DNA of 64,000 nucleotides from Acidobacteriaceae bacterium (GCA_025462735.1 JAOAPC010000010.1:124001-188000), one strand, 5' to 3'; shown: positions 17,255 through 26,332, numbered from the stretch's first letter. Numbers and translations are program-made. The notes: generated by a model not told the origin, from the letters alone.

Positions 17255-18274
17255 TTACGCGATCTTTCGTCCCACGGCGGGCGCAATCATTTTCAATGAT
17301 TCCATCAGCTCTGTGAACTGTTGTGGATAGAGTGACTGAGCGCCATCCGACAGCGCTTTATCTGGATTATGATGCACCTCGATCAGCAGGGCATCGGCGC
17401 CGGCAGCAACTGAAGCCCGGGCCATAGGAGCGACTTTGTCGCGCAGGCCAGTTCCGTGGGAAGGATCGGAGGCGATGGGCAGGTGCGAGAGCTTATGGAT
17501 GACCGGGATCGCGCAAATGTCGAGCGTGTTTCGAGTGTAGGTCTCAAAGGTGCGAATGCCGCGCTCGCAGGCGATGATATTGTAGTTTCCACCCGCCATA
17601 ATGTATTCGGCAGAGAGCAGAAGTTCTTCGAGAGTAGCGGCGATGCCACGCTTCAAGAGAATTGGAGTCTTAAGTTTCCCCAGCTCGCGAAGCAGATTGA
17701 AATTCTGCATATTGCGCGCGCCCACCTGGAGGATGTCTACGTAAGGAAGCATCACTTCGATCTGCGAGATCTCCATGACTTCGCTGATGACCAGCAGATT
17801 GAACTGGTCCCCGGCCTCGCGCAGGAGCTTCAGCGCTTCCAGGCCAAGCCCCTGGAATGAGTAAGGCGAAGACCGCGGTTTAAACGCGCCGCCGCGTAAC
17901 GCCCGCGCTCCGGCCTTCGCCACAAGTTCAGCAACGGTGAAGAGTTGGTCGCGCGATTCGACCGAGCACGGTCCAGCCATCACAACAACGTCCTTGTCGC
18001 CCACCTTCACGCCGTTGCGAAATTCAATGATCGTGCCCTGCGGACGGAAGCTGCGCCCCGCGAGCTTGTACGGCGCGCTGATGCGATGAACCTCCATCAC
18101 CCCACTGAGCACTTCCAGGTTGCGCGTGTCGAAGTCAGTTCGCGCGCCCACAGCGGCAAGAATCGTCTGCCGCTCGCCGGTGGTGCGGTGAACAGAGAAT
18201 CCGAGTTCTATCAGATGTTCGACCACGACCTGGATCTGGTCTTCGTTCGCGGTCTCCTGCATTGCGACGATCAT
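17255..18274 (-). CDS. aroF: 3-deoxy-7-phosphoheptulonate synthase (DAHP synthase)
   Basis: 339 residues: an N-terminal ferredoxin-like regulatory domain (about 1-75) and a TIM-barrel synthase of the class I-beta type, with VVMAGPCSVES (about 96-106), GGAFKPRSSPYSFQG, and the metal-binding SDPSHGTG near 273. It joins phosphoenolpyruvate and erythrose 4-phosphate, the first step of the shikimate pathway. The next gene upstream is a separate chorismate mutase; in some relatives the two are fused or interact, so feedback control through that partner is plausible. The symbol is used in the Bacillus-type sense. Confidence 0.93.
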   Translation of the reverse strand: MIVAMQETANEDQIQVVVEHLIELGFSVHRTTGERQTILAAVGARTDFDTRNLEVLSGVMEVHRISAPYKLAGRSFRPQGTIIEFRNGVKVGDKDVVVMAGPCSVESRDQLFTVAELVAKAGARALRGGAFKPRSSPYSFQGLGLEALKLLREAGDQFNLLVISEVMEISQIEVMLPYVDILQVGARNMQNFNLLRELGKLKTPILLKRGIAATLEELLLSAEYIMAGGNYNIIACERGIRTFETYTRNTLDICAIPVIHKLSHLPIASDPSHGTGLRDKVAPMARASVAAGADALLIEVHHNPDKALSDGAQSLYPQQFTELMESLKMIAPAVGRKIA

Positions 18275-18355
18275 AGATAGCTTCTAGCTGTTAGCTCTTG
18301 GCCTTTAGCTCCGTAGCACGTGATTTCGCCGAGAGCTAATAGCTCACAGCTGCCT
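18275..18355. repeat. AGCT-rich repeat spacer between aroF and chorismate mutase
   Basis: The spacer is dominated by repeated TAGCT-type blocks (AGCTTCTAGCTGTTAGCTC and CCTTTAGCTCC on one side, GAGCTAATAGCTCACAGC on the other), which can pair with one another. No gene is seen. Confidence 0.5.
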
Positions 18356-18685
18356 TTAATCATTTACTTCTGGATCGATTTCCGTATCGCCGAGTCCATC
18401 ACCAGACGCAAGCGTTTCTGGCGCGATCTCCTCGCGCTGGATCGCCCGCATCACGTCCATGATCCGTTCGTAGATGCGTTGCAAATCACGATCGGGCAGC
18501 GGCCCTTTGTTCGCACGACGCGCGTTTTCAAATACGGCGCGTTCGCGATCGGGCTCGTAAATTGGCATGCCAATATCTCGCTTTAGCTTGCCAATTTCAT
18601 GAGCTGCGTGCGCGCGCTGGCTGATTAACTCCACCAGCTTGCGATCTATCTCGTCGATTTGCCGCCGCCAATCAGCGATGTCCAT
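18356..18685 (-). CDS. Chorismate mutase (AroQ class)
   Basis: About 109 residues from the ATG at 18685 (MDIADWRRQIDEIDRKLVELISQRAHAAHEIGKLK). All-helical AroQ fold: the first helix carries R and D residues of the active site, and PDRERAVFENARR, then a last helix RIYERIMDVMRAIQRE follow. It turns chorismate into prephenate. Extending the frame to 18766 would only translate a dispersed repeat, so the shorter start is preferred. The acidic tail after about residue 90 is unusual. It sits between trpA and aroF. Confidence 0.88.
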   Translation of the reverse strand: MDIADWRRQIDEIDRKLVELISQRAHAAHEIGKLKRDIGMPIYEPDRERAVFENARRANKGPLPDRDLQRIYERIMDVMRAIQREEIAPETLASGDGLGDTEIDPEVND

Positions 18686-18835
18686 GTAAACGTCATTGGC
18701 CTTCAGTCGTTGGTCGTTGGTCAAGACAGTAGTCCATCCGGTCCGACCGAACCCACTAAGGCCCAAAAAATGTTTATGCAGAAAACAAAAATTGCACGAG
18801 GCTAACAGCCAACGACCGACGACCGAAGGCCGATG
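18686..18835. repeat. GTCGTTGG-type repeats flanking the trpA-chorismate mutase junction
   Basis: CAGTCGTTGGTCGTTGGTC (18706-18724) and, in opposite orientation, GCCAACGACCGACGACCG (18807-18824) form an inverted pair about 80 bp apart. A third copy of the family is at 21694-21722 upstream of trpF. The right arm runs into the last codons of trpA. Confidence 0.6.
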
Positions 18836-19581
18836 ACTTGTTTTATAAATTCTGCCACAGCTTGCGCTTCAGTGCCGGGATTGCTTTCGATTGTCTGCAC
18901 AATGGCGCTGCCTACAACCGCTGCCTCAGCAAACGCGCCCACTGCGGCAAACTGCTCGGAAGCAGAGATTCCGAATCCCACCGCAATGGGCAATTTTGTG
19001 AATTCGCGCAAGCGTCGCACCAATTTCTGCGCGTCCTCGGGCAATTCCTTGCGCGTACCGGTCACTCCCGTGCGCGACACAGCGTAAACGAAGGCGGTGG
19101 AGGCTTCCACAATCCGCTTCAGGCGTTCATCAGGGCTCGTCGGCGCCGCTAGAAACACCGTTGCCAGATTGCGCTTCCGCATATGCCGCAGGTATTCGGC
19201 GGCTTCCTCAACCGGCAGGTCTGTCACCAGCGCGCCATCGACTCCCACGTCTGCAGCTTTCGCCGCAAACTTTTCCATGCCCATCCGCAGAATCGGGTTG
19301 AGGTAGGAAAACACAATGAGCCCCGCCTCGCTCTTGTTCCGGATTTCCGCTGCTAAATCGAGCACCTGATCCAGGGAAACTCCATTCTTGAGCGCTCGTT
19401 CGCTCGCCCGCTGGATCACCGGCCCATCCGCCACGGGATCGCTAAACGGTACGCCCAACTCAATGATTTCGGCTCCTGCCGCAATGGCAGCCAGCGCAAC
19501 TTCTCGCGTAGTGCGGAGGTCAGGATCGCCGCAGGTGAGGTAGGCGACGAGAGCAGGACGGTTTGTGAACGAGATTGACAT
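18802..19581 (-). CDS. trpA: Tryptophan synthase alpha subunit
   Basis: 259 residues. IELGVPFSDPVADGPVIQ holds both catalytic acids, Glu (about 41) and Asp (about 52); GALVTDLPVEEA and VGFGIS follow. It cleaves indole-3-glycerol phosphate and channels indole to TrpB. The C-terminal residues (GLRSSVVGC) are encoded by the spacer repeat. It follows trpB after a 93-bp spacer that itself is an inverted repeat. Confidence 0.96.
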   Translation of the reverse strand: MSISFTNRPALVAYLTCGDPDLRTTREVALAAIAAGAEIIELGVPFSDPVADGPVIQRASERALKNGVSLDQVLDLAAEIRNKSEAGLIVFSYLNPILRMGMEKFAAKAADVGVDGALVTDLPVEEAAEYLRHMRKRNLATVFLAAPTSPDERLKRIVEASTAFVYAVSRTGVTGTRKELPEDAQKLVRRLREFTKLPIAVGFGISASEQFAAVGAFAEAAVVGSAIVQTIESNPGTEAQAVAEFIKQVIGLRSSVVGC

Positions 19582-19601
19582 CGCGTGATCTCATTCCGGC
19601 C

Positions 19602-19674
19602 TTTAGTGGCGAGGAATCTGAGGTGAATAAGCAGATTCCTCATGGCTAAAGTCATTCGGAATGACAATGAATTT
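19602..19674. repeat. Inverted repeat in the trpB-trpA spacer
   Basis: CATTCCGGCCTTTAGTGGCG with GAGGAATCTG (19605-19632) and, inverted, CAGATTCCTCATGGC with AAAGTCATTCGGAATGAC (19641-19671) can fold into a long hairpin between trpB and trpA. A related single copy lies at 21748-21790. The core GTCATTCCG...GGAATCTG resembles a dispersed bacterial repeat I recall as common in acidobacteria. Confidence 0.65.
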
Positions 19675-20946
19675 CTAAGTCAAAGTTAAACTCTCGCGAA
19701 GGATCCCCACGTCTTTATCGCCCCGGCCGGAGATGTTCACGATTACCACGTCTGATTTCTTCATTTGCGGCGCGCGCTTGATTATTTCTGCTACCGCGTG
19801 TGCTGATTCGAGCGCAGGAATAATTCCTTCGGTTTGCGCCAACAGTTTGCAGGCATCGAGGGCTTCCGCGTCTGATGCGGCGACGTACTCTGCGCGCCCG
19901 GAATCTGCGAGCCAGGCGTGCTCAGGCCCAATCGAGGGATAATCGAGTCCCGCCGAAACGGAGTGCGTGGTTGCGATCTGTCCGGCTTCGTCCTGTAAGA
20001 CGTACGAATACGTTCCTTGCAAAACGCCTGCTGATCCGCCGCGGAACCGGGCCGCGTGGTCGCCCAATTTGTCGCCGCGTCCACCCGCTTCGACTCCGAC
20101 CAGCTTCACTTTCTTGTCCCCGATAAATTCGTAGAAAACCCCAATCGCGTTTGAGCCACCGCCTACACAGGCGATCACCATAGTGGGCAGCTTTCCCTCG
20201 GCTTTCAGGATTTGTGCGCGGGCCTCGCGTCCAATCACTTTATGAAAATCGCGCACCATGGTCGGATAAGGATGTGCGCCCAAAACGCTGCCCAGAAGGT
20301 AATGCGTGGTGCGGACATTGGTTACCCAGTCGCGCATGGCCTCGTTGATCGCATCTTTCAGGGTGCGCGAACCTGCATCAACGCCGCGCACCTCCGCGCC
20401 CAGCAATCGCATACGAAAGACATTCAGCTCTTGCCGCCGCATATCTTCCGTGCCCATGTATACGACACACTCAAAGCCCAGCAGAGCGCAAACCGTCGCG
20501 GTCGCGACTCCATGTTGGCCAGCACCAGTTTCGGCAACCACGCGATGTTTGCCCATCCGTTCAACCAGAAGCGCCTGACCAATGCAGTTGTTGATCTTGT
20601 GGGCGCCGGTGTGCAGCAGGTCTTCGCGCTTTAAATAAATCTTTGGACCGCCAAGTTTCTGCGATAGGCGGCGCGCGAAGAACAACGGCGTCGGCCTTCC
20701 CGCATAGGTCTTCAAAAGTTCGTTGAGGCGCGCCTTGAAGCGCGGATCTTTTTTCGCTCGTTCATATTCACGCTCAAGTTCTTCGAGCGCGGCCATGAGA
20801 GTCTCAGGAACATAACGGCCTCCCCAGGGACCGAAACGTCCGGGCTGAATGACCAGGGAGGGGCCCTTTCCTTTCGCTTTTTTTGAAAGCTGTAAACTAC
20901 GACTTAAATTCACGGCTCGCTTTTTCGTGATGGATGCAGTTGCCAT
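19675..20946 (-). CDS. trpB: Tryptophan synthase beta subunit
   Basis: 423 residues, PLP enzyme. [16 protein letters not shown] (about 120-135) contains the PLP Lys, [11 protein letters not shown] the catalytic Glu region, and [10 protein letters not shown] (about 262) the phosphate-binding loop. It makes tryptophan from indole and serine. It has about 25 extra residues before the usual start ([18 protein letters not shown], basic). Its ATG directly follows the trpF stop (TGAATG), so the two genes are tightly coupled. Confidence 0.96.
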   Translation of the reverse strand: MATASITKKRAVNLSRSLQLSKKAKGKGPSLVIQPGRFGPWGGRYVPETLMAALEELEREYERAKKDPRFKARLNELLKTYAGRPTPLFFARRLSQKLGGPKIYLKREDLLHTGAHKINNCIGQALLVERMGKHRVVAETGAGQHGVATATVCALLGFECVVYMGTEDMRRQELNVFRMRLLGAEVRGVDAGSRTLKDAINEAMRDWVTNVRTTHYLLGSVLGAHPYPTMVRDFHKVIGREARAQILKAEGKLPTMVIACVGGGSNAIGVFYEFIGDKKVKLVGVEAGGRGDKLGDHAARFRGGSAGVLQGTYSYVLQDEAGQIATTHSVSAGLDYPSIGPEHAWLADSGRAEYVAASDAEALDACKLLAQTEGIIPALESAHAVAEIIKRAPQMKKSDVVIVNISGRGDKDVGILRESLTLT

Positions 20947-21690
20947 TCAGTTCCTCGAATTCGCTTTGTCGGCTTCGCGCACAGCTCGCACAAAAGCTCG
21001 CACCTTGTCTGGATCCTTCTTCCCCGGTTTCGCTTCGACCCCGGACGAAACATCGACGCCCCAGGGGTTAAGAATGCGCATGGCCTCTCGCACGTTTTCC
21101 GGAGTTAGACCACCAGCAACGACCAGCTTCAGGCCACCCTTGCGCATTCCTTCCGCAATGGGAATGGCTTTGCTCCATTCAAACGGTTCACCGGTGCCGC
21201 CTGGCCGGCCAGGCCCTCCGGAGTCCAAAAAAAAGGTCTCACAAAAGCTCTCCGGCAAGCGCGGCTGGCCGGGAGTTCGTCTTCGCACCCGGGAGAAATC
21301 TTCGGCAAGAAGCCCGATGCTTTGTTCGTCAGCGAGAAAAGAGGAGGACGACAATGAACGGAATTCTTTGAAACGCCGCTTGCCTTGATGAACAATCAAC
21401 TCCGTCAGTAGTTCCTCGGCTGGAGATTTTCTAACTCCGAGATGCCGCTGAATTGCCGTCAATTCGACAGCCGAGACGATGTCGAGCCAGTCGCTCTCGC
21501 TGTCACCCACGAAAACACCAACCTTCTCGACTTTGGCGGGCAGAGTCTTCGCAATCATGGCCGCGGCTTCGGGATCAATATTTCGCGGACTTTTTTCATA
21601 AAACACGAACCCCACCGCATTCGCGCCAGCCTCAACGGCGACGAGTGCGTCTTCCAGGTTCGTGATGCCGCAAATTTTTACCCAAGTCAT
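20947..21690 (-). CDS. trpF: Phosphoribosylanthranilate isomerase (enlarged)
   Basis: 247 residues from the ATG at 21690 (MTWVKICGITNLEDA), against about 205 in most TrpF. Start motif KICGIT with the catalytic Cys and a C-terminal VVAGGLTPENV phosphate site are intact, and LDSGGPGRPGGTGEPFEW carries the general acid Asp. The usual QLHG after strand four reads IQRHLG, and about 20-30 extra residues rich in Ser and Arg lie between KEFRSL and ETFFLDS. A longer start at 21744 would only translate a repeat. It isomerises phosphoribosylanthranilate. Confidence 0.9.
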   Translation of the reverse strand: MTWVKICGITNLEDALVAVEAGANAVGFVFYEKSPRNIDPEAAAMIAKTLPAKVEKVGVFVGDSESDWLDIVSAVELTAIQRHLGVRKSPAEELLTELIVHQGKRRFKEFRSLSSSSFLADEQSIGLLAEDFSRVRRRTPGQPRLPESFCETFFLDSGGPGRPGGTGEPFEWSKAIPIAEGMRKGGLKLVVAGGLTPENVREAMRILNPWGVDVSSGVEAKPGKKDPDKVRAFVRAVREADKANSRN

Positions 21691-21693
21691 AGA

Positions 21694-21790
21694 AGCAGTC
21701 GTTGGTCGTTCGTCGTTGGCGGTCGCTAGAACCGGAACACTCAAGCCCTTGTCATTCCGAACCGCTTTAGCGGTGAGGAATCTGCTTTTT
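21694..21790. repeat. Two repeat families in the trpC-trpF spacer
   Basis: A GTCGTTGGTCGTTCGTCGTT block (21698-21717) is followed by CTTGTCATTCCG, then the near-palindrome ACCGCTTTAGCGGT and GAGGAATCTGC (21748-21785). The second is the same family as the inverted repeat between trpB and trpA. Confidence 0.6.
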
Positions 21791-21799
21791 GTCGCGACC

Positions 21800-22609
21800 C
21801 TACTTCACCGCCGAAACTGACGAAGTAGCCTCGGCAAGCAATTCTCGCAAGGCGTCTCCCGGCGAAGGCGCCCTCATCAGAGTTTCGCCAATAAGAAACG
21901 CTTTGTACCCGGCTGAGCGTAACCGCGCTATATCCGCCCCGCTCTCTATCCCGCTCTCGGCAACAGCCAGCACGCCGGCGGGCATCTGTTCCGCAAGCCG
22001 GAATGCGGTGCCCAAATCAACCTTGAAGGTTCGAAGGTCGCGGCTGTTCACGCCGATCGAATTGCATCCTGCATTAAGCGCGCGGCGAAGCTCGTCTTCG
22101 TCGTGAACTTCGCAAAGAACATCTAACCCGTAATCGCCCGCCTTCCGCGTGAGTTCACCCAACTCTGGCTGCGACAACGCCGCCACAATCAACAAAATCG
22201 CGTCCGCGCCATTCGCCCTGGCTTCAAGAATCTGAAACTCGTCCACGATGAAATCCTTGCGCAAGCAAGGAAGTCGAGTTTCAGCAGACGCGATCCGCAA
22301 ATTTTCCAGCGATCCCTGAAAGAACTCTTCGTCAGTCAACACCGAGAGCGCGACCGCGCCGGCCTGTTCCAATTCCCGCGCCAGCTTCGCGGGATCAAAA
22401 TCTCGGCGGATCAAACCACGTGATGGCGAAGCTTTCTTCAACTCGGCGATGACGGCAATCCCCGAGTTGTTCGCCGACTCCAGGCTCTCGCGAAACCCGC
22501 GCGGAATGTGCAAACTCGCCTGCCGTTCCAATTCGCGCACGTCAGCTTTCGAGCGGCGCTCGCCCAGTTTTCGCCGAGTGGCGGCAACTATGTCAGCCAA
22601 AATCGCCAT
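21800..22609 (-). CDS. trpC: Indole-3-glycerol phosphate synthase
   Basis: About 269 residues from the ATG at 22609. VIAELKKASPSRG holds the catalytic Lys, then LRKDFIVDEFQI, GVNSRDL and AVAESGIE: all IGPS signatures. It closes the indole ring from CdRP. I prefer 22609 over the upstream start at 22648 because a perfect TATAAT lies between them. First gene of the trpCFBA run; trpE, trpG and trpD are not in the window. Confidence 0.95.
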   Translation of the reverse strand: MAILADIVAATRRKLGERRSKADVRELERQASLHIPRGFRESLESANNSGIAVIAELKKASPSRGLIRRDFDPAKLARELEQAGAVALSVLTDEEFFQGSLENLRIASAETRLPCLRKDFIVDEFQILEARANGADAILLIVAALSQPELGELTRKAGDYGLDVLCEVHDEDELRRALNAGCNSIGVNSRDLRTFKVDLGTAFRLAEQMPAGVLAVAESGIESGADIARLRSAGYKAFLIGETLMRAPSPGDALRELLAEATSSVSAVK

Positions 22610-22622
22610 TCTGAGTCTTTTG

Positions 22623-22651
22623 ATTATATGGGAAAAAACAGTTAGCACTCG
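22623..22651 (-). promoter_or_regulatory. Promoter of the trpCFBA-aroF-tyrA run
   Basis: Minus-strand TATAAT is at 22623-22628, 13 bp before the trpC ATG, giving a leader of only about 6-8 nt. No good -35 is seen (CGAGTG at 22646-22651 in register). A leader this short leaves no room for a classical trp attenuator. Confidence 0.55.
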
Positions 22652-22712
22652 GCAGTCAGCCTCGAGCGGTTTGGCGAGGAGAGCGAATCGAACTGGGGAG
22701 ACAAATGCCGAA

Positions 22713-23300
22713 TCAGCTGCCCTTTTTCAGCTCCACGAGCACTTGCCGGGCGATCTCTTTCAGCGTTTCGAAAACGCCTTGTCCTTGAAAGGCAACAGCT
22801 TCGAGCACTGGCTCATCTTTGCGGCGTAGATCTTTGGTGAGGGTATCAACCGGCAGAATGTTAGGCAGGTCGCGCTTATTGAGTTGCAGGACGTAGGGAA
22901 TCTTATTGAAGTCGTAGCCGTGCTCTTTCAGATTAGACATCAGGTTGTCGAGCGCTTCGGCGTTGGCGTCCATCCGCTCCTGTTGCGAGTCGGCGACGAA
23001 GACGATCCCGTCCACGCCGCGCAGGATGAGCTTTCGGCTGGCATCGTAAAAGACCTGGCCGGGAACCGTGTAGAGGTGAATGCGGGTCTTGAATCCGCGT
23101 ACAGACCCGAGATCCAGTGGAAGAAAATCGAAGAAAAGTGTCCGCTCGGTCTCGGTGGCGAGCGAGATCATTTTTCCCTTCTGCTGCTCGGCTGTCTTCT
23201 GGTAAATGTACTGCAGGTTCGTGGTTTTGCCGCCGAGGCCCGCGCCGTAATACACGATTTTGCAATTGATCTCGCGGGCTGCGAAATTGATAAAGCTCAA
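22713..23300 (-). CDS. mglA: MglA-like Ras-superfamily GTPase
   Basis: 195 residues if begun at the TTG at 23300 ([19 protein letters not shown]), the length and N-terminus of Myxococcus MglA. A GGGGAG lies just upstream of this TTG. The P-loop is [10 protein letters not shown] (about 21-30), the switch region holds TVPGQVFYD, and [10 protein letters not shown] is the base motif. MglA-type GTPases set cell polarity and motility in the cytoplasm. No MglB/roadblock partner is adjacent. An in-frame TTG at 23345 would add 15 unconserved residues. Confidence 0.88.
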   Translation of the reverse strand: MSFINFAAREINCKIVYYGAGLGGKTTNLQYIYQKTAEQQKGKMISLATETERTLFFDFLPLDLGSVRGFKTRIHLYTVPGQVFYDASRKLILRGVDGIVFVADSQQERMDANAEALDNLMSNLKEHGYDFNKIPYVLQLNKRDLPNILPVDTLTKDLRRKDEPVLEAVAFQGQGVFETLKEIARQVLVELKKGS

Positions 23301-23423
23301 GACTCTCCCCACACGGCGGACATTGGCGCTCGCCTTCGATCCCAACGCAAACCACGCGCACGTTGGCCACTGGCAGTCCGCTGATTTTTGGCTTGTTCAT
23401 TGGTTTTATACCATATGCGTGCC

Positions 23424-23452
23424 GTTACCAGCAGGGTTACTCCGGTTACTAC
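23424..23452. promoter_or_regulatory. GTTAC repeat motif upstream of mglA
   Basis: CGTTACCAGCAGGGTTACTC and CGGTTACTACT carry three GTTAC units within 29 bp, about 125-150 bp upstream of the mglA start. The 14-mer GTAACCGGAGTAAC on the minus strand is repeated exactly at 39345-39358, and the CCAGCAGG-GTTAC part recurs near 63700. Confidence 0.4.
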
Positions 23453-23473
23453 TTGAAAACTCAAGCTGGGCGA

Positions 23474-24877
23474 CTATTTGCCGAGTGCTGCTTGAGCCGC
23501 GTGGAAGCCACACATACCATGCACACCCCCGCCAGGCGGAGTTGAGGACGAACAGAGGTAAATGTCTTTGGCCGACGTTGCATAATGGCGACGGGTCGGG
23601 CGAAATAGGAATTGTCTGATGTCTAAGGCCCCGCCACCGATGTCACCGCCGATTAAGTTCGCGTCCACACTCTCCAGGTCCGCGGGAGAAAACACCCGCC
23701 GTGCAAGCACACAATCACGAAAGCCCGGAGCAAAGCGTTCAATCTGATTCTCAATTTTTTGCAGCATGTCCTCGTTGGATCCGTTCGGAACGTGGCAGTA
23801 AGCCCACGCCGTATGCTTTTCCGCCGGGGCCCGCGATGAATCAAACAAGCTCGGCTGGACAAGCAGCACGAACGGGCGTTCTGCGTGTAACCCGCTACGG
23901 ACGGCTTTCTCCGATCGAGCAATCTCCTCAAAGCTCCCGCCCAAGTGCACCGTGGCCGCCCGCAGGCACTCGGAGGCTGTCCACGGAATCGGGCTGGTCA
24001 ACGCGTAATCGACTTTGAAAGCGCCGGGGCCGTAGCGAAATCGTTGCAGGCTTCGTCTATATTTTGCAGTGAACCGTTCGCCCGCCAGCGCGAGAAGCTG
24101 TCGCGGAGTTACATCGCACAGAAATAGATCGTGGTTGGGCAACTGCCTGAGGCTTTCGATTAGCGACGAAGTTTGGATTTTTCCGCCGAGCTTTTGTAGA
24201 TAACCGCACAGTGCGTTTGTAAGCGATTGCGCGCCGCCGCGTGGAATGGGCCATCCCACGGCGTGCGCGGGTATCGCCATGAGCATGCCGAATGCGCCGC
24301 TGAGTGCCTCATCCAAACCCAGGCAGGAATGCGCGGCCAGCCCAGCAAACAGGGCGCGAGTCCGTTCACTCCGAAAATGGGTCGCAATCGCTCTCGCCGA
24401 TAGGAGCACTTTAATTCCGAAACGCGCCATCAGCCAGGGATGTTTCGGGACCAAGGAGACCGGACGGAGAACGGCGCAAGCGAACTCCGGCCAACGCTCA
24501 ACGAAGGGCTGAAGGAGTCTGCGCCAAGCTTCTCCGTCTTCGCCAAGGGAAGACTTTGCCTTAACCAGATCGCGTTCGAGAACGACTGCCGTGCCATCGT
24601 CAAAGGGATGCGCCACGGGAGCCGGTGAGTGTATCCATTCCAAGCCGTAGTCGGAAAGCGGCAGAGAAGAAAAGAACGGCGAGCCCACGCCCAGCGGATA
24701 AACCGCAGATCCGAAGTCGTGCAGGAATCCGGGCAACGTCAACTCCAGTGTGCGCGCAGCTCCACCGGGCGTCGCCTCGGCTTCGAACACTCCGACCTGC
24801 AGGCCCGCTTGGGCGAGTACGATCGCCGCGGCAAGGCCGTTAGGACCAGCACCGATTATGCAAGCCCTGGGGCTCAT
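23474..24877 (-). CDS. FAD-dependent oxidoreductase of the phytoene desaturase/PYROXD2 group
   Basis: 467 residues. It begins with a dinucleotide-binding IIGAGPNGLAAAIVLAQAG and EAEATPGGAAR, typical of COG1233 amine-oxidase-like flavoproteins. The C-terminal IYLCSSSTPPGGGVHGMCGFHAA completes the FAD site. The substrate is unknown: no other carotenoid genes are nearby, so phytoene is not implied. Divergent from the amidohydrolase gene at 24946 across a 68-bp spacer. Confidence 0.85.
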   Translation of the reverse strand: MSPRACIIGAGPNGLAAAIVLAQAGLQVGVFEAEATPGGAARTLELTLPGFLHDFGSAVYPLGVGSPFFSSLPLSDYGLEWIHSPAPVAHPFDDGTAVVLERDLVKAKSSLGEDGEAWRRLLQPFVERWPEFACAVLRPVSLVPKHPWLMARFGIKVLLSARAIATHFRSERTRALFAGLAAHSCLGLDEALSGAFGMLMAIPAHAVGWPIPRGGAQSLTNALCGYLQKLGGKIQTSSLIESLRQLPNHDLFLCDVTPRQLLALAGERFTAKYRRSLQRFRYGPGAFKVDYALTSPIPWTASECLRAATVHLGGSFEEIARSEKAVRSGLHAERPFVLLVQPSLFDSSRAPAEKHTAWAYCHVPNGSNEDMLQKIENQIERFAPGFRDCVLARRVFSPADLESVDANLIGGDIGGGALDIRQFLFRPTRRHYATSAKDIYLCSSSTPPGGGVHGMCGFHAAQAALGK

Positions 24878-24945
24878 TTCAATCTTACATCCGACCCGCG
24901 TAAAGTATTGCGTTCCATACCCAATCCTATTGGGTTAGTGATACC

Positions 24946-26253
24946 ATGCCATCCCGGAACATGATCAGCTATCGTTTTCGAATTCTCTTGCCCGTTCTTT
25001 TCGCGTTGGCTGCAGCCGGTGGGGCGCAGAGTCAGACTCCACCTAAAGCTTTAACCGTATTACATGCCGCACGTCTTCTAGATATCGAAAGCGGCCGCGT
25101 GCTGACTCCAGGCGAGGTGTTGGTAAACGGCGATCGCATCGTCGAAGCAGGTTCGACGGTGAAGCGCCCGGCTGGCGCGGTAATCATCGACCTCGGCGAT
25201 CGCATGTTGCTCCCCGGTCTGATCGATGCGCATATTCACCTGTTCTTGCATCCGGGTGCGGAAGACCTCCAAACCGTTCTAGAATCCGTGCCGCAGCGAA
25301 CGATCATGGCCACGGTCGCCGCGCGAGATGATCTGATGGCCGGCTTCACCGCCGAGCGCGACATGGGGACCGAGGGCGCCGGTTCGGCTGATACGGCTGT
25401 TCGCGACGCCATCACTCGCGGCGACATTCCCGGACCGCGGCTCAGGATCAGCGGAAACGCAATCAACATTCTCGGGGGGCACGAAGACGCCATCGGCTTC
25501 AATCCGGCGCAGCGCGTCCTGCCCAACGCCGATTTTGCCAATAACGCCGACCAACTGATCGAGGTGATGCGCGAACAATTTAAGCAAGGATCGGATTTCG
25601 CGAAGATTTACGAGACTGGGACGGATTCGGTCGAAAATGGCCGCCTCTCCACTCCTTATCAATATACGGAAAGTGAACTCAGCGCGGCCGTGCGTGAAGC
25701 CGCTCGCGTTGGCAAACATGTAGCTGTCCATGCGACTGGCGACCCGGGAGCCCTGTATGCGGCGCACGCGGGGGTCGCATCCATTGATCATTCATTCCAG
25801 CTTGGCGATGAGACCATGCGCGTGATGCACGAGAAGCATATTTTTGCGGTGCCCACATTCACCATCCAGGAGTATTTTGCCGCGCATCCGCTGACACCGG
25901 GAGGCGGTCCGAAAGAGCAAGCGATTCTCGATTTGCATGTCCAGAATTTTCGCAAGCAACTCGCCGCCGGTGTGCCCATCGCCATGGGGTCCGACGTGGG
26001 GCCGTTTCCTCACGGAACTCAGGCGCGTGAGCTTGAGCTGATGGTGAAGTTCGGCATGACTCCGCTTGGGGCTCTGCAAGCGGACCTGATCAATGGCGCA
26101 AAGCTGCTCGATTGGGAGGGCCAAATCGGCGCGCTCAAGCCGGGTTATTTTGCTGACATTGTTGCAGTTCCAGGCAACCCGCTGAATGACATCACTACCT
26201 TGCAGCACGTTGAATTTGTGATGAAGGGCGGAACGGTTTACAAGAAGCCTTGA
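24946..26253 (+). CDS. Secreted amidohydrolase (imidazolonepropionase/prolidase-like)
   Basis: 435 residues. The signal peptide is FRILLPVLFALAAAGGAQSQ. Metal ligands are visible in LPGLIDAHIHLF (about 87-98), HVAVHATGD (about 262) and SIDHSFQLG (about 282), with a late MGSDVGPFPHG Asp. A Lys usually carbamylated in this group may be the one in SDFAKIYETG. Secreted members act on dipeptides or cyclic amides; the exact substrate is not clear. The second ATG at 24961 is an equally good start and may be the real one. The next gene, an S9 peptidase, suggests joint use on peptides. Confidence 0.87.
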   Translation: MPSRNMISYRFRILLPVLFALAAAGGAQSQTPPKALTVLHAARLLDIESGRVLTPGEVLVNGDRIVEAGSTVKRPAGAVIIDLGDRMLLPGLIDAHIHLFLHPGAEDLQTVLESVPQRTIMATVAARDDLMAGFTAERDMGTEGAGSADTAVRDAITRGDIPGPRLRISGNAINILGGHEDAIGFNPAQRVLPNADFANNADQLIEVMREQFKQGSDFAKIYETGTDSVENGRLSTPYQYTESELSAAVREAARVGKHVAVHATGDPGALYAAHAGVASIDHSFQLGDETMRVMHEKHIFAVPTFTIQEYFAAHPLTPGGGPKEQAILDLHVQNFRKQLAAGVPIAMGSDVGPFPHGTQARELELMVKFGMTPLGALQADLINGAKLLDWEGQIGALKPGYFADIVAVPGNPLNDITTLQHVEFVMKGGTVYKKP

Positions 26254-26332
26254 ACGAGACGCCATCCGTCCCACAGGCGGTTTGTCCGGGCGCGGCTCCC
26301 CATGTATAAACCTGTATTCATTTCATATATAT

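Noticed and set aside
22933-23400. 155-codon minus-strand frame overlapping mglA with an ATG at 23400
   Set aside because: It is a frame-shifted reading of mglA; the MglA frame has intact GTPase motifs, this one has none.
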